A stretch of DNA of 64,000 bases from Armatimonadota bacterium (GTDB lineage: Bacteria; Armatimonadota; Zipacnadia; UBA1398; JAKPQA01). Position 1 is the first letter of the stretch, and each line of letters begins with the position of its first letter. The DNA is taken from assembly GCA_029547025.1 (NCBI GenBank), contig JAKPQA010000032.1:19987-83986 (forward strand). The letters run 5' to 3'. The translations under genes were made by a program, and so were the position numbers. A model generated the notes under the pieces. That model was not told the DNA's origin and did no database searches. It saw nothing but the letters and a program-made list of their open reading frames with translations. Below, piece by piece: positions 54,237-63,888 of this stretch.

Positions 54237-56141
54237 CTAATGGACTGTGAACCGCCGGATCGGACTGATGGACACCGCTCCGGCACTCGAGAACCCGGCC
54301 TGGCTGTCGTAGGCCGTCAGGACCCAGTAGTAGGTGTGGCCAGAGACCAGCGGCTCCGCGGATCCGGACGAGCCGTACGGGATGCTGGTGGCCGAGAGCG
54401 GGATGCTCGCCGCGTGCCAGGCCACGTTCGGTTCGTGCCGCGCATCGAAGTCCGGTGGCGCACCGAAGACGAAGAGCTCGTAGAGCGCCGTACCGCCGAG
54501 AGGCTCCCAGGCGAACACCGGCGTGGGGCCGACGGCGGCGCCATCGGCGGGTCCGGCGAGCCGCAGGCGGTCCAGCGGCACGGTCCATACGGACTCGCTG
54601 ACGTCGCTGAGAGACCCGTCAGTGGAGTAAGCATCCATGTCATAGTAGTAGCGGACTCCGGCCCCGAGGTTGCGGCTATGGTCGGCCACCCAGATGGCGT
54701 TCGGATCGGCGACCTGCAAAGCCCGCCGGAACCCAAGGTCTGGGTCGGTCGAGCGGTAGATGTTGTACCCGCCGATGTCGGCCTCCGGGTTGGCCAACCA
54801 GAACAGCTCGATCTCGATGTTGGAGTCAGCCGGGGGGATGCCCCGGGCACCGGCCTTCGCCCGCGCCGCGCGAAGGTCGTCGAATACCCGCATCCGCGGG
54901 CTGGTGTCCGGCAGGCCGGAAGCCCGTGCCATGGCCTCGCGCACCGCCAGGTATGCGCTCGCGTTCACATCGGCGGCCCGCGGATAGGTCAGTGCCCGCG
55001 GAGCCCCGTCGAACTGGGGCGCGCTGGGCAGTGGCTGCGTCGAAGGGATGGCGCCCAGGCGGAACGAGTAGGAGGCGGCCTGTCCCGGCGTGAGGGCGAC
55101 AGCGCTCTGCCCCGCGTTGTTGCTGTCTGTGCCGCCGGCCACGATGTCGTAGACGGCGGCCGGCAGATCGGTCAGCGAGTAGGCCCCGTTGGCGTCGGCC
55201 CGGGTAACCACGCTGGCCACGCCGACTCCGTCGATCACGAGGAGAGCTGAGACCCAGGCTTCCTGCAGCGGCTGCCCGGCGGTGCTCAGCACTGTGCCGG
55301 ATACCCTGGCGAACTGCCCTTCAGGGGCCATCAACAGGTGAGCCGTGAGGTGGCGATCACCTTGGTCTCCCACGACGACATCGCGCACAGCGCCGACGAA
55401 GGTGCGGCCGTCGTTGAGAGTCTTTTCAGCTAACACATCATACGTTCCGGGCGGGACGTTCTCGAACACATATGAACCGAACTGGCCGGTGGTTGTCTCG
55501 AATGAGGTGCCTGGGATCCAGACCCGGGCGCCAAACAGAGTGGAGCCATCCTCGGCGCTGAAAGCGACGCCACCCAGCGCGTCCGCCCCCTGGCGTTGCA
55601 GCTCCAGCTGGAGCACGGACTGCTCGCCCGAGGTCACATCGAACTCCTCGGTGCGTTCGTTATAGCCAGTGAGGCGAACCGTGACCACGTGACGCGTTGG
55701 CCCCAGATCCGGGAATGCGGCCGGGGTCGTCCGACCCGTGTCCGCGCCGTCGAGCAGGATCCGCGCCCCCGCTGGGGTCGATTCGACCCGCGCGGATCCC
55801 TCCGGCACACTGGTGGCCACCAAGTCGGCCTGCGCCACCGTCGTGGGGCGATCGGCGTAGGTAGTCACGAGGCCGTTGTAGTCATGGTACCCCGCCAAGC
55901 GTAGCCGGAAGGTGTTCTCGGTGCCCAGCACCGCCGAGCTGATGCCACTGATACTCACCGGAGTGGTGAAACCCGTGTCGCTGCCGTTGAGCCAGACTCG
56001 CGCGCCTGCCGGCGCGCTGATGAACTGGATGATGGTGCTCTTGGGCAGTCCATCGTTCGGCGGGCCCGTCCCCGTGTTGCACCCCACGCCGATCAGCGGC
56101 GCGCAGGCGATGATCGCCAAACCCAGTAAGCTGCGTCTCAT
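54237..56141 (-). CDS. PEGA-domain lipoprotein
   Basis: A 634-residue lipoprotein (signal peptide with lipobox LIGVGC, Cys ~21). Two PEGA domains (residues ~35-190) are marked by SAPAGARVWLNG and STPAGARILLDG. Carboxypeptidase-regulatory-like beta domains follow (~195-330; GARVWIPGTSFETTTGQFGSYVFENVPPGTYDV is diagnostic). Fibronectin type III-like modules come near the end (GGYNIYRS, YYWVLTAYDS). PEGA proteins bind or display at the cell surface in many bacteria. It is a surface scaffold or adhesin-like protein without visible catalytic residues. Confidence 0.75.
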   Translation of the reverse strand: MRRSLLGLAIIACAPLIGVGCNTGTGPPNDGLPKSTIIQFISAPAGARVWLNGSDTGFTTPVSISGISSAVLGTENTFRLRLAGYHDYNGLVTTYADRPTTVAQADLVATSVPEGSARVESTPAGARILLDGADTGRTTPAAFPDLGPTRHVVTVRLTGYNERTEEFDVTSGEQSVLQLELQRQGADALGGVAFSAEDGSTLFGARVWIPGTSFETTTGQFGSYVFENVPPGTYDVLAEKTLNDGRTFVGAVRDVVVGDQGDRHLTAHLLMAPEGQFARVSGTVLSTAGQPLQEAWVSALLVIDGVGVASVVTRADANGAYSLTDLPAAVYDIVAGGTDSNNAGQSAVALTPGQAASYSFRLGAIPSTQPLPSAPQFDGAPRALTYPRAADVNASAYLAVREAMARASGLPDTSPRMRVFDDLRAARAKAGARGIPPADSNIEIELFWLANPEADIGGYNIYRSTDPDLGFRRALQVADPNAIWVADHSRNLGAGVRYYYDMDAYSTDGSLSDVSESVWTVPLDRLRLAGPADGAAVGPTPVFAWEPLGGTALYELFVFGAPPDFDARHEPNVAWHAASIPLSATSIPYGSSGSAEPLVSGHTYYWVLTAYDSQAGFSSAGAVSISPIRRFTVH

Positions 56142-56220
56142 CGGCACCACCCCCAGTTCACCCGCGATACCAGTACAACGGACGAGACGCGTTGACGTTT
56201 CCGTTCCGAGTTGCGCAGGG

Positions 56221-56239
56221 CCTTCCGGCGACCGGAAGG
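56221..56239. promoter_or_regulatory. Perfect small palindrome upstream of lutABC
   Basis: CCTTCCGG-CGA-CCGGAAGG is a perfect 8-bp inverted repeat in the 180-base divergent space between the PEGA lipoprotein and lutA. It could be an operator for a regulator of the lactate genes or an RNA hairpin. The upstream TTGACG at 56202-56207 lacks a good -10 partner. Confidence 0.35.
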
Positions 56240-56321
56240 ATGTTGCAGTCGCCGTGTGAAGATGTGGGCCAGCGGGAGGCAATCGTCGGGATTGGCGAGC
56301 ACATTGTTGGGAGAGGGACGC

Positions 56322-57050
56322 ATGAGGGTGGCGCTCTTCGTGCCGTGTTTCGTCGACCGGTTCGCCCCACAGGTTGCCGAGGCGACGGTGCGAGTGCTGC
56401 GCCGTTTGGACGTGGGTGTCGACTACTCCCCGCGCCAGACCTGCTGCGGCCAACCCGCGTTCAACGTCGGCCGGATCGACGAGGCTCGCGCCGTGGCTGA
56501 GCATTTCGTCCGCGTGTTCTCGGGTGCCGAGACGGTCGTCGCCCCGTCGGGTTCCTGCGTTGCCATGGTCCGCCATCGCTATCCCGCGCTGTTTGCGGGC
56601 CACCCGCTCGAAGCCGAAGCGGTGGCTCTCTCCCAGCGCGTCTACGAGCTGAGTCAGTACCTGGTGGATGTTTTGGGTGTGGACCGGCTGGGGGCCTCGT
56701 TCGCGGGGCGAGCGGTCCTTCACGACGCTTGCCACGCTCTTCGCGAGCTGGGGGTCTCGGACCAGCCGCGGCGGTTGCTGGCGAATGTGCGTGGCCTCGT
56801 GGTGGCTGAGGGCGCCAGCCAAGGCTCGTGCTGTGGCTTCGGAGGCCTCTTCTCGACCAGGTTTGCCGGAGTCTCGACGGCAATGGCCGATGAGAAACTC
56901 AAAGAGGCACTGGAGGCCCGGGCGGATGTCATCATCTCGGGCGAACAGAGCTGTCTGCTCCACCTCGAGGGTCGGATCCGACGTCGTCGGCTGCCACTGC
57001 GTACGGTCCACCTGGCCGAAGTGCTGGCTGCATCGGAGGCTGCGCCGTGA
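56322..57050 (+). CDS. lutA: L-lactate utilization protein LutA (CCG-domain Fe-S oxidoreductase)
   Basis: A 242-residue cytoplasmic subunit of the LutABC L-lactate oxidising complex. The two cysteine-rich CCG motifs are TCCGQPAFN (residues ~40-48) and SCCGFGGLF (~168-176). Further cysteines are in GSCVAM and DACHALRE. With LutB and LutC it converts L-lactate to pyruvate. ATG 56322 follows GGGAGAGGG. Its stop overlaps the lutB start by four bases. Confidence 0.93.
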   Translation: MRVALFVPCFVDRFAPQVAEATVRVLRRLDVGVDYSPRQTCCGQPAFNVGRIDEARAVAEHFVRVFSGAETVVAPSGSCVAMVRHRYPALFAGHPLEAEAVALSQRVYELSQYLVDVLGVDRLGASFAGRAVLHDACHALRELGVSDQPRRLLANVRGLVVAEGASQGSCCGFGGLFSTRFAGVSTAMADEKLKEALEARADVIISGEQSCLLHLEGRIRRRRLPLRTVHLAEVLAASEAAP

Positions 57051-58480
57051 CTGCACGACCCGGATCGGACGGCGGACCTCGGTGGGCCTCGTTCGCCCAA
57101 CGGTGCGATGACGCCCTGCTTGACCCGTTTCTCCGGCACAAGCTCCGCCACGCCATGGATCTCGCCGTGGCGGGTCGATTGCGGCGTGTTAGCGAGGAGC
57201 CCCGCTGGGAGGACATGCGCGACCACGCCCATGCGATTCGCTGGCACGTGGTGGGCGCACTTCACACTTATCTCGAGCAGTTCATCGAACGGGCCGAGGC
57301 GCGGGGGGCGCATGTCCACTGGGCGGACGACGCCGAGCAGGCCCGCCGCCAGGTGTTAGCCATCGCGCGCGAACACGAGTGTAGGCGCGTGCTGAAGTCC
57401 AAATCGATGGTGACCGAAGAGATCGGGCTCCGCCACGCCCTCGAGAGCGCGGGCATGGTCGTCAAGGAGACCGACCTGGGCGAGCTGATCGTCCAGTGGG
57501 CCGGCGAGGCGCCCTCGCATCTCACTGGGCCCGCCGCCCACAAATCGCGGGGTGATATTGGACGGCTGATTGCCGAGCAGCTGGGCGTCCCATTCACCGA
57601 CGACCCTCGTGCGCTCACGGGCCTGGTGCGAGACCATCTCCGGGGAGACTTCCTGACGGCCGATCTGGGTATCAGCGGGGCCAACTTCCTCATCGCTGAG
57701 ACCGGGTCGGTGACCATTGTCGAGAACGAGGGCAATGCGCGTCTGGTGACCGGGCTGGCGCCAGTCCACGTAGTCGTGGCGGGGATCGAGCGCATACTCC
57801 CTCGGCTCGCGGATCTTGAGGTCTTCCTCCAGCTCCTGGCGGGAAGCAATGCCGGGCAGAAGCTGACGGCCTACACGTCTGTGATCACCGGGCATCGGCG
57901 TGAGCACGAGGTCGGTGGCCCAGAGCACGTGCACGTGGTGCTGGTGGACAACGGCCGGAGCAGGATGCTGGCCGACCCAATCATGCGTCCCGCCTTGATG
58001 TGCATTCGCTGCGCCGCGTGCCTGAATGTGTGTCCGGTCTACCGGCGGGTTGGGGGACACGCGTACGGCTGGTGCTACCCGGGTCCCATCGGCCAGGTGC
58101 TTGGCGCCGACATGTGGTCCGAGCAGGAGGGGTACGACCTGGCCTTCGGGTCGACGCTTTGTGGCGCGTGCGCCGAGGCCTGCCCGGTGCGTATCGACCT
58201 GCCCACGGTGCTGCTGCGCCTCCGCCAGCGGGCCGCTGAAGCGGAGGCGCCCGGCGGAGCGGCGGAGCGGCGCCGGTTCCGTCTGTGGGCGTTTGCGATG
58301 AGGCACCCCAGGATCTACCGCATGCTCCCTAACTGGCTGCTCCGGCTCGGGATGCGGGTGGCTCCGGAGATACCTCGACGCGTCGCTCCGGGGTGGGTGG
58401 CAACGCGCGACCTGCCCGAGCCCGCGCCGCAGACCTTCGCTCAGCGCTGGCGGAGCACGGGGGGCTTCTCGCATGACTGA
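57047..58480 (+). CDS. lutB: L-lactate utilization Fe-S protein LutB
   Basis: A 477-residue iron-sulfur protein. It has an N-terminal LUD-like region, with KSKSMVTEEIGL and NFLIAETGSVTIVENEGNARL. Two ferredoxin-type sites near residues 324 and 374 (CIRCAACLNVCPVY and CGACAEACPVRID) would hold 4Fe-4S clusters. The C-terminal helical tail is typical. It overlaps lutA by four bases and lutC by eight bases. Confidence 0.94.
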   Translation: MTARPGSDGGPRWASFAQRCDDALLDPFLRHKLRHAMDLAVAGRLRRVSEEPRWEDMRDHAHAIRWHVVGALHTYLEQFIERAEARGAHVHWADDAEQARRQVLAIAREHECRRVLKSKSMVTEEIGLRHALESAGMVVKETDLGELIVQWAGEAPSHLTGPAAHKSRGDIGRLIAEQLGVPFTDDPRALTGLVRDHLRGDFLTADLGISGANFLIAETGSVTIVENEGNARLVTGLAPVHVVVAGIERILPRLADLEVFLQLLAGSNAGQKLTAYTSVITGHRREHEVGGPEHVHVVLVDNGRSRMLADPIMRPALMCIRCAACLNVCPVYRRVGGHAYGWCYPGPIGQVLGADMWSEQEGYDLAFGSTLCGACAEACPVRIDLPTVLLRLRQRAAEAEAPGGAAERRRFRLWAFAMRHPRIYRMLPNWLLRLGMRVAPEIPRRVAPGWVATRDLPEPAPQTFAQRWRSTGGFSHD

Positions 58481-59147
58481 AGCGGCCGCTGCCGGGCTCA
58501 AGAGGATCCGCGAGGCCCTGCAGTCCTCCGAGATGCCGGAGCTGCCGCCTGTCCTATCTCTCGCGCCGGAGGAGACTCCCTCGCCGCAGGCGATGGTGCA
58601 ACGCTTCCGCAGTGAGTTCGAGGCACTGGGCGGCCGCTTCTTCTGGGAGCCCGGCTCGGAGACCGCCACTGACAGGTTGTCGAAGCTGCTGCGTGATGGC
58701 GAACTGCGGCGGGTGGCATGCTTCGACGTGCCCTGGCTCACCTCGCTCGTGCGCGGCGCGGGCGTGGAGCCGTTCGAGAAAGACCTTTCGGTATGCGATG
58801 TGTGCATTACCACCGCCCACATGCTCGTGGCCGAGCAGGGGTTGATCGTGATGGCGGCGAGTCCGTGGGGCCCAAGAGCGGCCAGCTCGCTGTCGCCCGT
58901 ACATATCGTCGTGGCTCAGTTCGCCCAGCTTGTGTGGGGATTGGGCGATGCCCTCGCGCGCATTGGCGAGGTCATCGAGGACGGCGAGATGCCCAGCGAC
59001 ATCGTTTTCATCGCCGGCCCAAGCCGCACAGCTGATATCGAGAAGACCCTCGTCATCCCCGCTCACGGCCCCCGCGAGCTGTGCGTCGTGCTCATTGGCG
59101 AGGCGGGGCCGCCGGCTGAGGCCGGAGCGGGTGAGGAGCCGGCCTAG
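58473..59147 (+). CDS. lutC: L-lactate utilization protein LutC (LUD domain)
   Basis: A 224-residue LUD-domain protein, the third subunit of the lactate oxidation complex. The signature FIAGPSRTADIEKTLVIPAHGPREL (residues ~173-196) and the preceding SLSPVHIVVA stretch are typical. It overlaps lutB by eight bases. The stop lies five bases from the convergent glycosidase gene. Confidence 0.92.
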   Translation: MTEAAAAGLKRIREALQSSEMPELPPVLSLAPEETPSPQAMVQRFRSEFEALGGRFFWEPGSETATDRLSKLLRDGELRRVACFDVPWLTSLVRGAGVEPFEKDLSVCDVCITTAHMLVAEQGLIVMAASPWGPRAASSLSPVHIVVAQFAQLVWGLGDALARIGEVIEDGEMPSDIVFIAGPSRTADIEKTLVIPAHGPRELCVVLIGEAGPPAEAGAGEEPA

Positions 59148-59152
59148 CCCTC

Positions 59153-62100
59153 CTACCGCACCGGATGGTCCACCTGCGGCTCGAACAGGTTCATCGGTTC
59201 GGTGGAGATCTCGATCACGTCGAAGGCGAGCGAGTCGCCGCCCCAGGTCTTCACGTCGAGTAGTGCTGCCCCTACCCCCTCGGGCACCGGAACGTGCCGG
59301 GCCAGGGCCTGGCCGCCAAAGACCACATCCAGGTAGCCGCCGCGCACGGCGACGTCCAGCTCCCTCGCCACATGGCCCGATGTGACGATCGAGTAGACGT
59401 GCCCCTCGCGCCATGGGTCCTCGACGATGCTCCAGGTGCTGCCGTCGAACTGAAGTAGCGGGCGACCGAGATCGAGTTGTAGCCGTCCGCTGTGGCGCAG
59501 CCAGAGCCGAACGGTGCCGCCCTCGCTCAGCGGGAACGCATTCAGCGTCGCCGTGGCGTAATCGTGGTAGACCGTGCTGGTGAGCTGCGGGCCGCGCCGT
59601 CCGGCGCCGAGGTCGCAACTTGCGCTGATCTCCACGCCGCTCGCATTGGGGTGGAGGTCCCAGTCCGCATCGCGGTACTCGGCGATGTGTACTGCCGGGC
59701 GGTTGGGGCGCCGGAACGGAGGCGCGGCCTCCTCGCCAGCGCCGGGCTCGAGCCGGATCGCCGCGAACCGGTGGGGCTTGAGCGAGAGGCCCAGGCGACT
59801 GCCCGCGACGGCCACAGGTACCCTCCGATCGAGGTCGATCGCGTGGATCGGTCGGCCCGCGAACAGACCGGACACGTCGAGCTCGGCCTGCTGAGTGTCC
59901 CAGGTCAGGTTGCTGACCACCAGCAGTGCGGCGCCGGGCTTGCGATAGTAGGAGTAGATCACGTTGCCGGCCACGGGACGGACGTGTGGCTGCGTGCGCC
60001 AGTAGGGACGATAGTCGACGGCGGCGTCGCTCTGAAAGTCCGTGTACATGCACCGCTCGAGTTCGGTGCTGTCGCCCCCTACCTCGGTGTCGTGCAGTGC
60101 GGCCAGGGCCATCAGTCGCCGGGTGCCGTAGGCGACGGGGATGGCGTCGGTACGGAAGCCCCAGGGCCGGCCACAGTAGCCCACAGCTGCCTGGTGGAGC
60201 GGGAGACGGAAGCCGGGCCGGTAGCGAGCGAGCTGTTCGCCCTCGTAGTAGCCGTCGCACAAAGAGAGCGTCTCGATGTTGATAGCGCCGCCGGTGTGGG
60301 CGAAGAGTCGCGGGTGTCCGCGCTGGTCGAAGATGCCCCGCACCCGTTTCAGGAAAGCCCGCGTAGCCACCAGGGGCGTCAGTTCGTCGCGGTCCCACAT
60401 GGGGGTGACCGGCTGCGCGCACGCCGCGTGCGCGGGGTTGGTGCAGTCCCACGGGACCGAGAGACCGTCCATGTAGACGCCGTCGATGCCGCCCTGGGCG
60501 GCCAGGCGTTCCATGCCGTCGAGCAATCGATCGCCAAACGGCCCGCGCGGGCAGCTCACCCAGCACGGGACATCGCGCCCGGGGTCGTAGGCCCGGCGGT
60601 ACCAGGCCATTCCTGGCGGTACCAGGAACTCTGATCGGCACTCGGCGAAGCCGGGCGAGTTCTCAGCAAGCACCTGGCTGAAGTAGAGGACCTGCGGCAC
60701 TCCGCGCGCGTGGGCTTCGTCGGAACGCCGCCGGACCTCGGGGAGCTTGGCGAGATCCGGGTAGCCCTGGTAGTCCGACCAGTTCTCGAACCACAGCGCG
60801 GTGTGGAACAGGCCATCCTTGCGGAGCGACACCGGCTTCGTTGGCGTCGGCGTGAGGAAGAACCGGAACACCTGTCCCTCGTCGGTTACCTGGCCCGGTG
60901 CGTCGACCAGGTTGAGGCAGAGCCATGTGCGATCGGCCTCCTCCACGACCTGCACCTGCGACCGCCTGTGCGCCGACAAGAACAGCGGCGTGTCGTAGGC
61001 GAAGGCCAGGCCGCGGTCGTGCCCGCCGAGCCATACGGGCCCGGCGGGGCCCTCCCAGCCGAATCCCGTGAGCGGCCGGACGTCCTGCACGAGCTGCCGG
61101 AGAACGAAACGGGCGCTCTCCCGGCGCAGTGGGAACCGAACGGTCAGCTTCGCGATGCGCTCCGGCGCGATGCCACGAACGCGCAGCTTCGTTGCAGTGA
61201 ACCCGTCGTAGTCCACCTCGCTGCGGAGATCCACGCGCCCGCCGGCCGCAGAAAGCATGGCCTCGGCCGTGGCCGCAGAGCCGTGAGACTTGACATTCAG
61301 CTCCAGGGGACGCAGGGACACTGGGCCGCGGTCCGTCTGGAGCACGATCTCGCCTGGTCCGGCCAGCAGCTCGCCCCCCGCCCGCGTCACCGACGCGAAC
61401 AGGCCGTTTGGCCCGAAGGTCACGTTGCCGGCGCGCAAGCGGATCGTGTGCCCCACGACCTCCGGGTATGTCCACGGTTGCGGCACGCGGTCGCGCAAGT
61501 AGTCGGCGCCGGCCCGGGTTCCCAGCCACTCAGGCCGCTCCGCCGCCGCAAGCTCGCGCGTGGCCTGTGCGACCACCCGCCCGTCTGCGCCGCGCATGAC
61601 GACCTCGGCCTCGCATGGCAGACTGGCCTCTGGCGGTACGTCGACGATCAACCGCGCTGCCACGCCCGCGCACAGCATGGCGTGTCTCTCCCCCACCCCA
61701 GCGACGCGCAGCATCGCCCTTGAGGCACCGCCGGTCTGCAGCTCTGCCACGACCCGGTGCGACAGCGGGTACCAGTCGAGCCGGGCCTGCGGGTCCCTGG
61801 GCTTGTCCACCCCTGTCCGCGGGGGCAAGGCCTCCTCGACAGTCCGCTCGGCCTCCGAGCCGCGGGGGAGCAGCACCAACTCTCCGAACGGCATGGGGGC
61901 ATAGCCGCCGAAGGCCGGCAGGTGCCATCCTGCCATCTCTGGCGGGCGGAAGCGGAACAGGTTTACGAACATAGGCTGCCCCGACGGATCGCCGATTCCC
62001 GCTGAGGCGAACGGGACCCGCATCTCGACGGACCAGCCGCGTTCATTCCGGCTCACCTCTGCGTCGAAGAGCGGGCGCTCCAGTGGACTCTCGTTGTAGG

Positions 62101-62581
62101 TACGCGCCCGGGCGCCAACGGCATTCGCGGTGAACTGGTAGTAGTGGTCAGCCGAGGACACCGGCTGGCCTTGGGCGTTGGCGTAGCCCCCCATCTGGAG
62201 GACGTCGCGCGCCACGGCGAAGCTGTCGGCCGTGCCGAGCACGACCTGCACGGCATCGTCATCATTGAGCAGGTCGGTGGGCTGCCGCGGGAACGCCTTG
62301 GGGTAGCCCTGCTCGCTCTCGGTGCACCGGGCGGCCAGATAGAGGTTGGCCGGATCGTACTGAAGCAGGAGCTCCGTTGGCACCGGAAGCGCGGTAGCAT
62401 TGCCGGGGAGCCACAGCCGCCGCACCACGGCGGCGCCTTCCCACTCGGCGCGGCCGATATGGCCGTCGATTGCCACGGCCCGGGGCGCCAGCGGCACTCG
62501 TAGCACGGGACCGGCTGGGCCCTCAGCCGCTGCCATGACCGCGCACCAGGCGATCGTGCCCGCGATGTGCACCATCAGCAT
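59153..62581 (-). CDS. Large secreted glycoside hydrolase-like protein with CBM9-like N-terminus
   Basis: A 1142-residue exported protein with a short signal peptide (residues 1-~20). A CBM9/DOMON-like carbohydrate-binding domain (~30-230; AIDGHIGRAEWEGAAVV is the entry motif, LQYDPANLYLAARC another) is followed by beta-sandwich regions. A TIM-barrel-like domain (~620-950) has ENWSDYQGYP, GIDGVYMDGLSVPWD and LFAHTGGAINIETLSLCDGYYEGEQL. The Asp in VYMDG is a catalytic candidate. Resembles DUF6067/GH123-like proteins. ATG 62581 overlaps the preceding stop by one base. Confidence 0.72.
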   Translation of the reverse strand: MLMVHIAGTIAWCAVMAAAEGPAGPVLRVPLAPRAVAIDGHIGRAEWEGAAVVRRLWLPGNATALPVPTELLLQYDPANLYLAARCTESEQGYPKAFPRQPTDLLNDDDAVQVVLGTADSFAVARDVLQMGGYANAQGQPVSSADHYYQFTANAVGARARTYNESPLERPLFDAEVSRNERGWSVEMRVPFASAGIGDPSGQPMFVNLFRFRPPEMAGWHLPAFGGYAPMPFGELVLLPRGSEAERTVEEALPPRTGVDKPRDPQARLDWYPLSHRVVAELQTGGASRAMLRVAGVGERHAMLCAGVAARLIVDVPPEASLPCEAEVVMRGADGRVVAQATRELAAAERPEWLGTRAGADYLRDRVPQPWTYPEVVGHTIRLRAGNVTFGPNGLFASVTRAGGELLAGPGEIVLQTDRGPVSLRPLELNVKSHGSAATAEAMLSAAGGRVDLRSEVDYDGFTATKLRVRGIAPERIAKLTVRFPLRRESARFVLRQLVQDVRPLTGFGWEGPAGPVWLGGHDRGLAFAYDTPLFLSAHRRSQVQVVEEADRTWLCLNLVDAPGQVTDEGQVFRFFLTPTPTKPVSLRKDGLFHTALWFENWSDYQGYPDLAKLPEVRRRSDEAHARGVPQVLYFSQVLAENSPGFAECRSEFLVPPGMAWYRRAYDPGRDVPCWVSCPRGPFGDRLLDGMERLAAQGGIDGVYMDGLSVPWDCTNPAHAACAQPVTPMWDRDELTPLVATRAFLKRVRGIFDQRGHPRLFAHTGGAINIETLSLCDGYYEGEQLARYRPGFRLPLHQAAVGYCGRPWGFRTDAIPVAYGTRRLMALAALHDTEVGGDSTELERCMYTDFQSDAAVDYRPYWRTQPHVRPVAGNVIYSYYRKPGAALLVVSNLTWDTQQAELDVSGLFAGRPIHAIDLDRRVPVAVAGSRLGLSLKPHRFAAIRLEPGAGEEAAPPFRRPNRPAVHIAEYRDADWDLHPNASGVEISASCDLGAGRRGPQLTSTVYHDYATATLNAFPLSEGGTVRLWLRHSGRLQLDLGRPLLQFDGSTWSIVEDPWREGHVYSIVTSGHVARELDVAVRGGYLDVVFGGQALARHVPVPEGVGAALLDVKTWGGDSLAFDVIEISTEPMNLFEPQVDHPVR

Positions 62582-63870
62582 CACCTGCGGCCGCCTCTCT
62601 GGTGGAGCTTGGCCAGGTAGAGCCGGGCTGACCACACCGGGAAGTCGTCCACGATGCCACCGTTGGCCACCGTGACGGCGTCGCCCGTGAGAGCATGGGT
62701 TGCCTCCGACAACGTCCCCCTGAGCCGCAGCCACCCCCGCACCGGCTGCTCCGAGAGGTTCGCGGCGACGATGAGCACGTTGCCGTCGGGCTTGAGGTAG
62801 GCGCTGACTTCCACGCCCTCGGGGGCCGCCTGCAGCCACTCCGACGACTTCCAGTAGGGCAGGAAGTGTGCTTCGGCGACGCCGAAACGCGACCACAGAT
62901 CCCAGACGGGCGCCATGGCGTCGACCGACCAGGGCACCTCGGTGTCGTGCAGCAGCGAGATGGCCAGGCCCTCGGGTGTGGTCATCCCCTGGTTCCAGTC
63001 GTAGACCAGGAAGTAGGCCGGAAGGCCGAAGTTGTGGCCCATGAACTCGGCCCGGAAGGCGTCCAGGGGGATCCGGAGGGGCCGTGGCTGACCGGTCAGG
63101 TGCTCCGCGTCGAGGTAGGCATCGCAGAACGACAGCGTCGGCAGCGTGATGCTGCCCGAGGTGTGACACACGAAGAGCGTGGGCTTGCCCTGGTCCTCGA
63201 GGATCTTGGCGAAGCGCTTCACGGCATCGCGCATGGCGAACAGGCTGAAGGTGGGGTGTACCTTGCCGTCCTCGCCGACGTACCCGCAGCCGTGCAGCGT
63301 GTTGGCGCATTCGCTCGGGTACGCCAGCCCATCGGAGTAGATGCCGTCCGGCGCGAACTGCTCGAACAGCTTCTGTATCCCATCGGCCAGGAAGTCGGCC
63401 CACGCGCTTCTGGCGCAGGTGGGGTAATCGCGCTGCTTGGGCTCGCGCGTGTAGATGAACCGGTCGGGCGCGATGACCTCGCACTCGGACAGGTAGAGCG
63501 GGTACTCGGGTGCGGTGTCCGACAGCTGCCACGAGTGGTAGAGGATGAGTTTGAGGCCGGACTGGTGGCACCCGGCGATCAGCGACCGGAGCTCCTCGGC
63601 GTGGTTGGTCGGCGGGAATCCTTGCCAGTCCGTCCAGTGCTCGTGGCACCCAATAGTGCGGATGCCCTGGTCACGGAGCGAATCGAGGAGGGTGCCCTCA
63701 CGGCCCCCGCCCGACAGGTCGAGTCCCGCTTCGGTCTGCATCACGCCGATCCCGAGGGCGCCTACGGCTCCCGAGGCACTGCCCGCCGGCGTCGTCGTGC
63801 GCTGACCGCCCGCGCTCCTGACGCGGTCGAAGCGGTCGAGTAGGAGTGTCGAAGGAAGCGGTTCCAGCAC
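62581..63870 (-). CDS. TIM-barrel glycosidase-like protein, paralogue of the 59153 gene
   Basis: A 429-residue protein that aligns by eye with the catalytic part of its downstream neighbour: HEHWTDWQGFP with ENWSDYQGYP, GIYSDGLAYPSECANT with GVYMDGLSVPWDCTNP, and LFVCHTSGSI...LSFCDAYLDAEHL with LFAHTGGAI...LSLCDGYYEGEQL. The carbohydrate-binding N-terminal parts are missing, and no signal peptide is visible. The GTG at 63870 lacks a good ribosome-binding site; ATG 63741 is an alternative. It may be a compact relative or a piece of a split gene. Confidence 0.65.
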   Translation of the reverse strand: MLEPLPSTLLLDRFDRVRSAGGQRTTTPAGSASGAVGALGIGVMQTEAGLDLSGGGREGTLLDSLRDQGIRTIGCHEHWTDWQGFPPTNHAEELRSLIAGCHQSGLKLILYHSWQLSDTAPEYPLYLSECEVIAPDRFIYTREPKQRDYPTCARSAWADFLADGIQKLFEQFAPDGIYSDGLAYPSECANTLHGCGYVGEDGKVHPTFSLFAMRDAVKRFAKILEDQGKPTLFVCHTSGSITLPTLSFCDAYLDAEHLTGQPRPLRIPLDAFRAEFMGHNFGLPAYFLVYDWNQGMTTPEGLAISLLHDTEVPWSVDAMAPVWDLWSRFGVAEAHFLPYWKSSEWLQAAPEGVEVSAYLKPDGNVLIVAANLSEQPVRGWLRLRGTLSEATHALTGDAVTVANGGIVDDFPVWSARLYLAKLHQRGGRR

Positions 63871-63888
63871 GTCGTCGTCCGCGCCGAG

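Noticed and set aside
62582..63649. Longer form of the 59153 glycosidase gene
   Set aside because: The extension reads across the neighbouring barrel gene in another frame and translates to Arg/Pro-rich sequence without motifs; ATG 62581 opens with a signal peptide.
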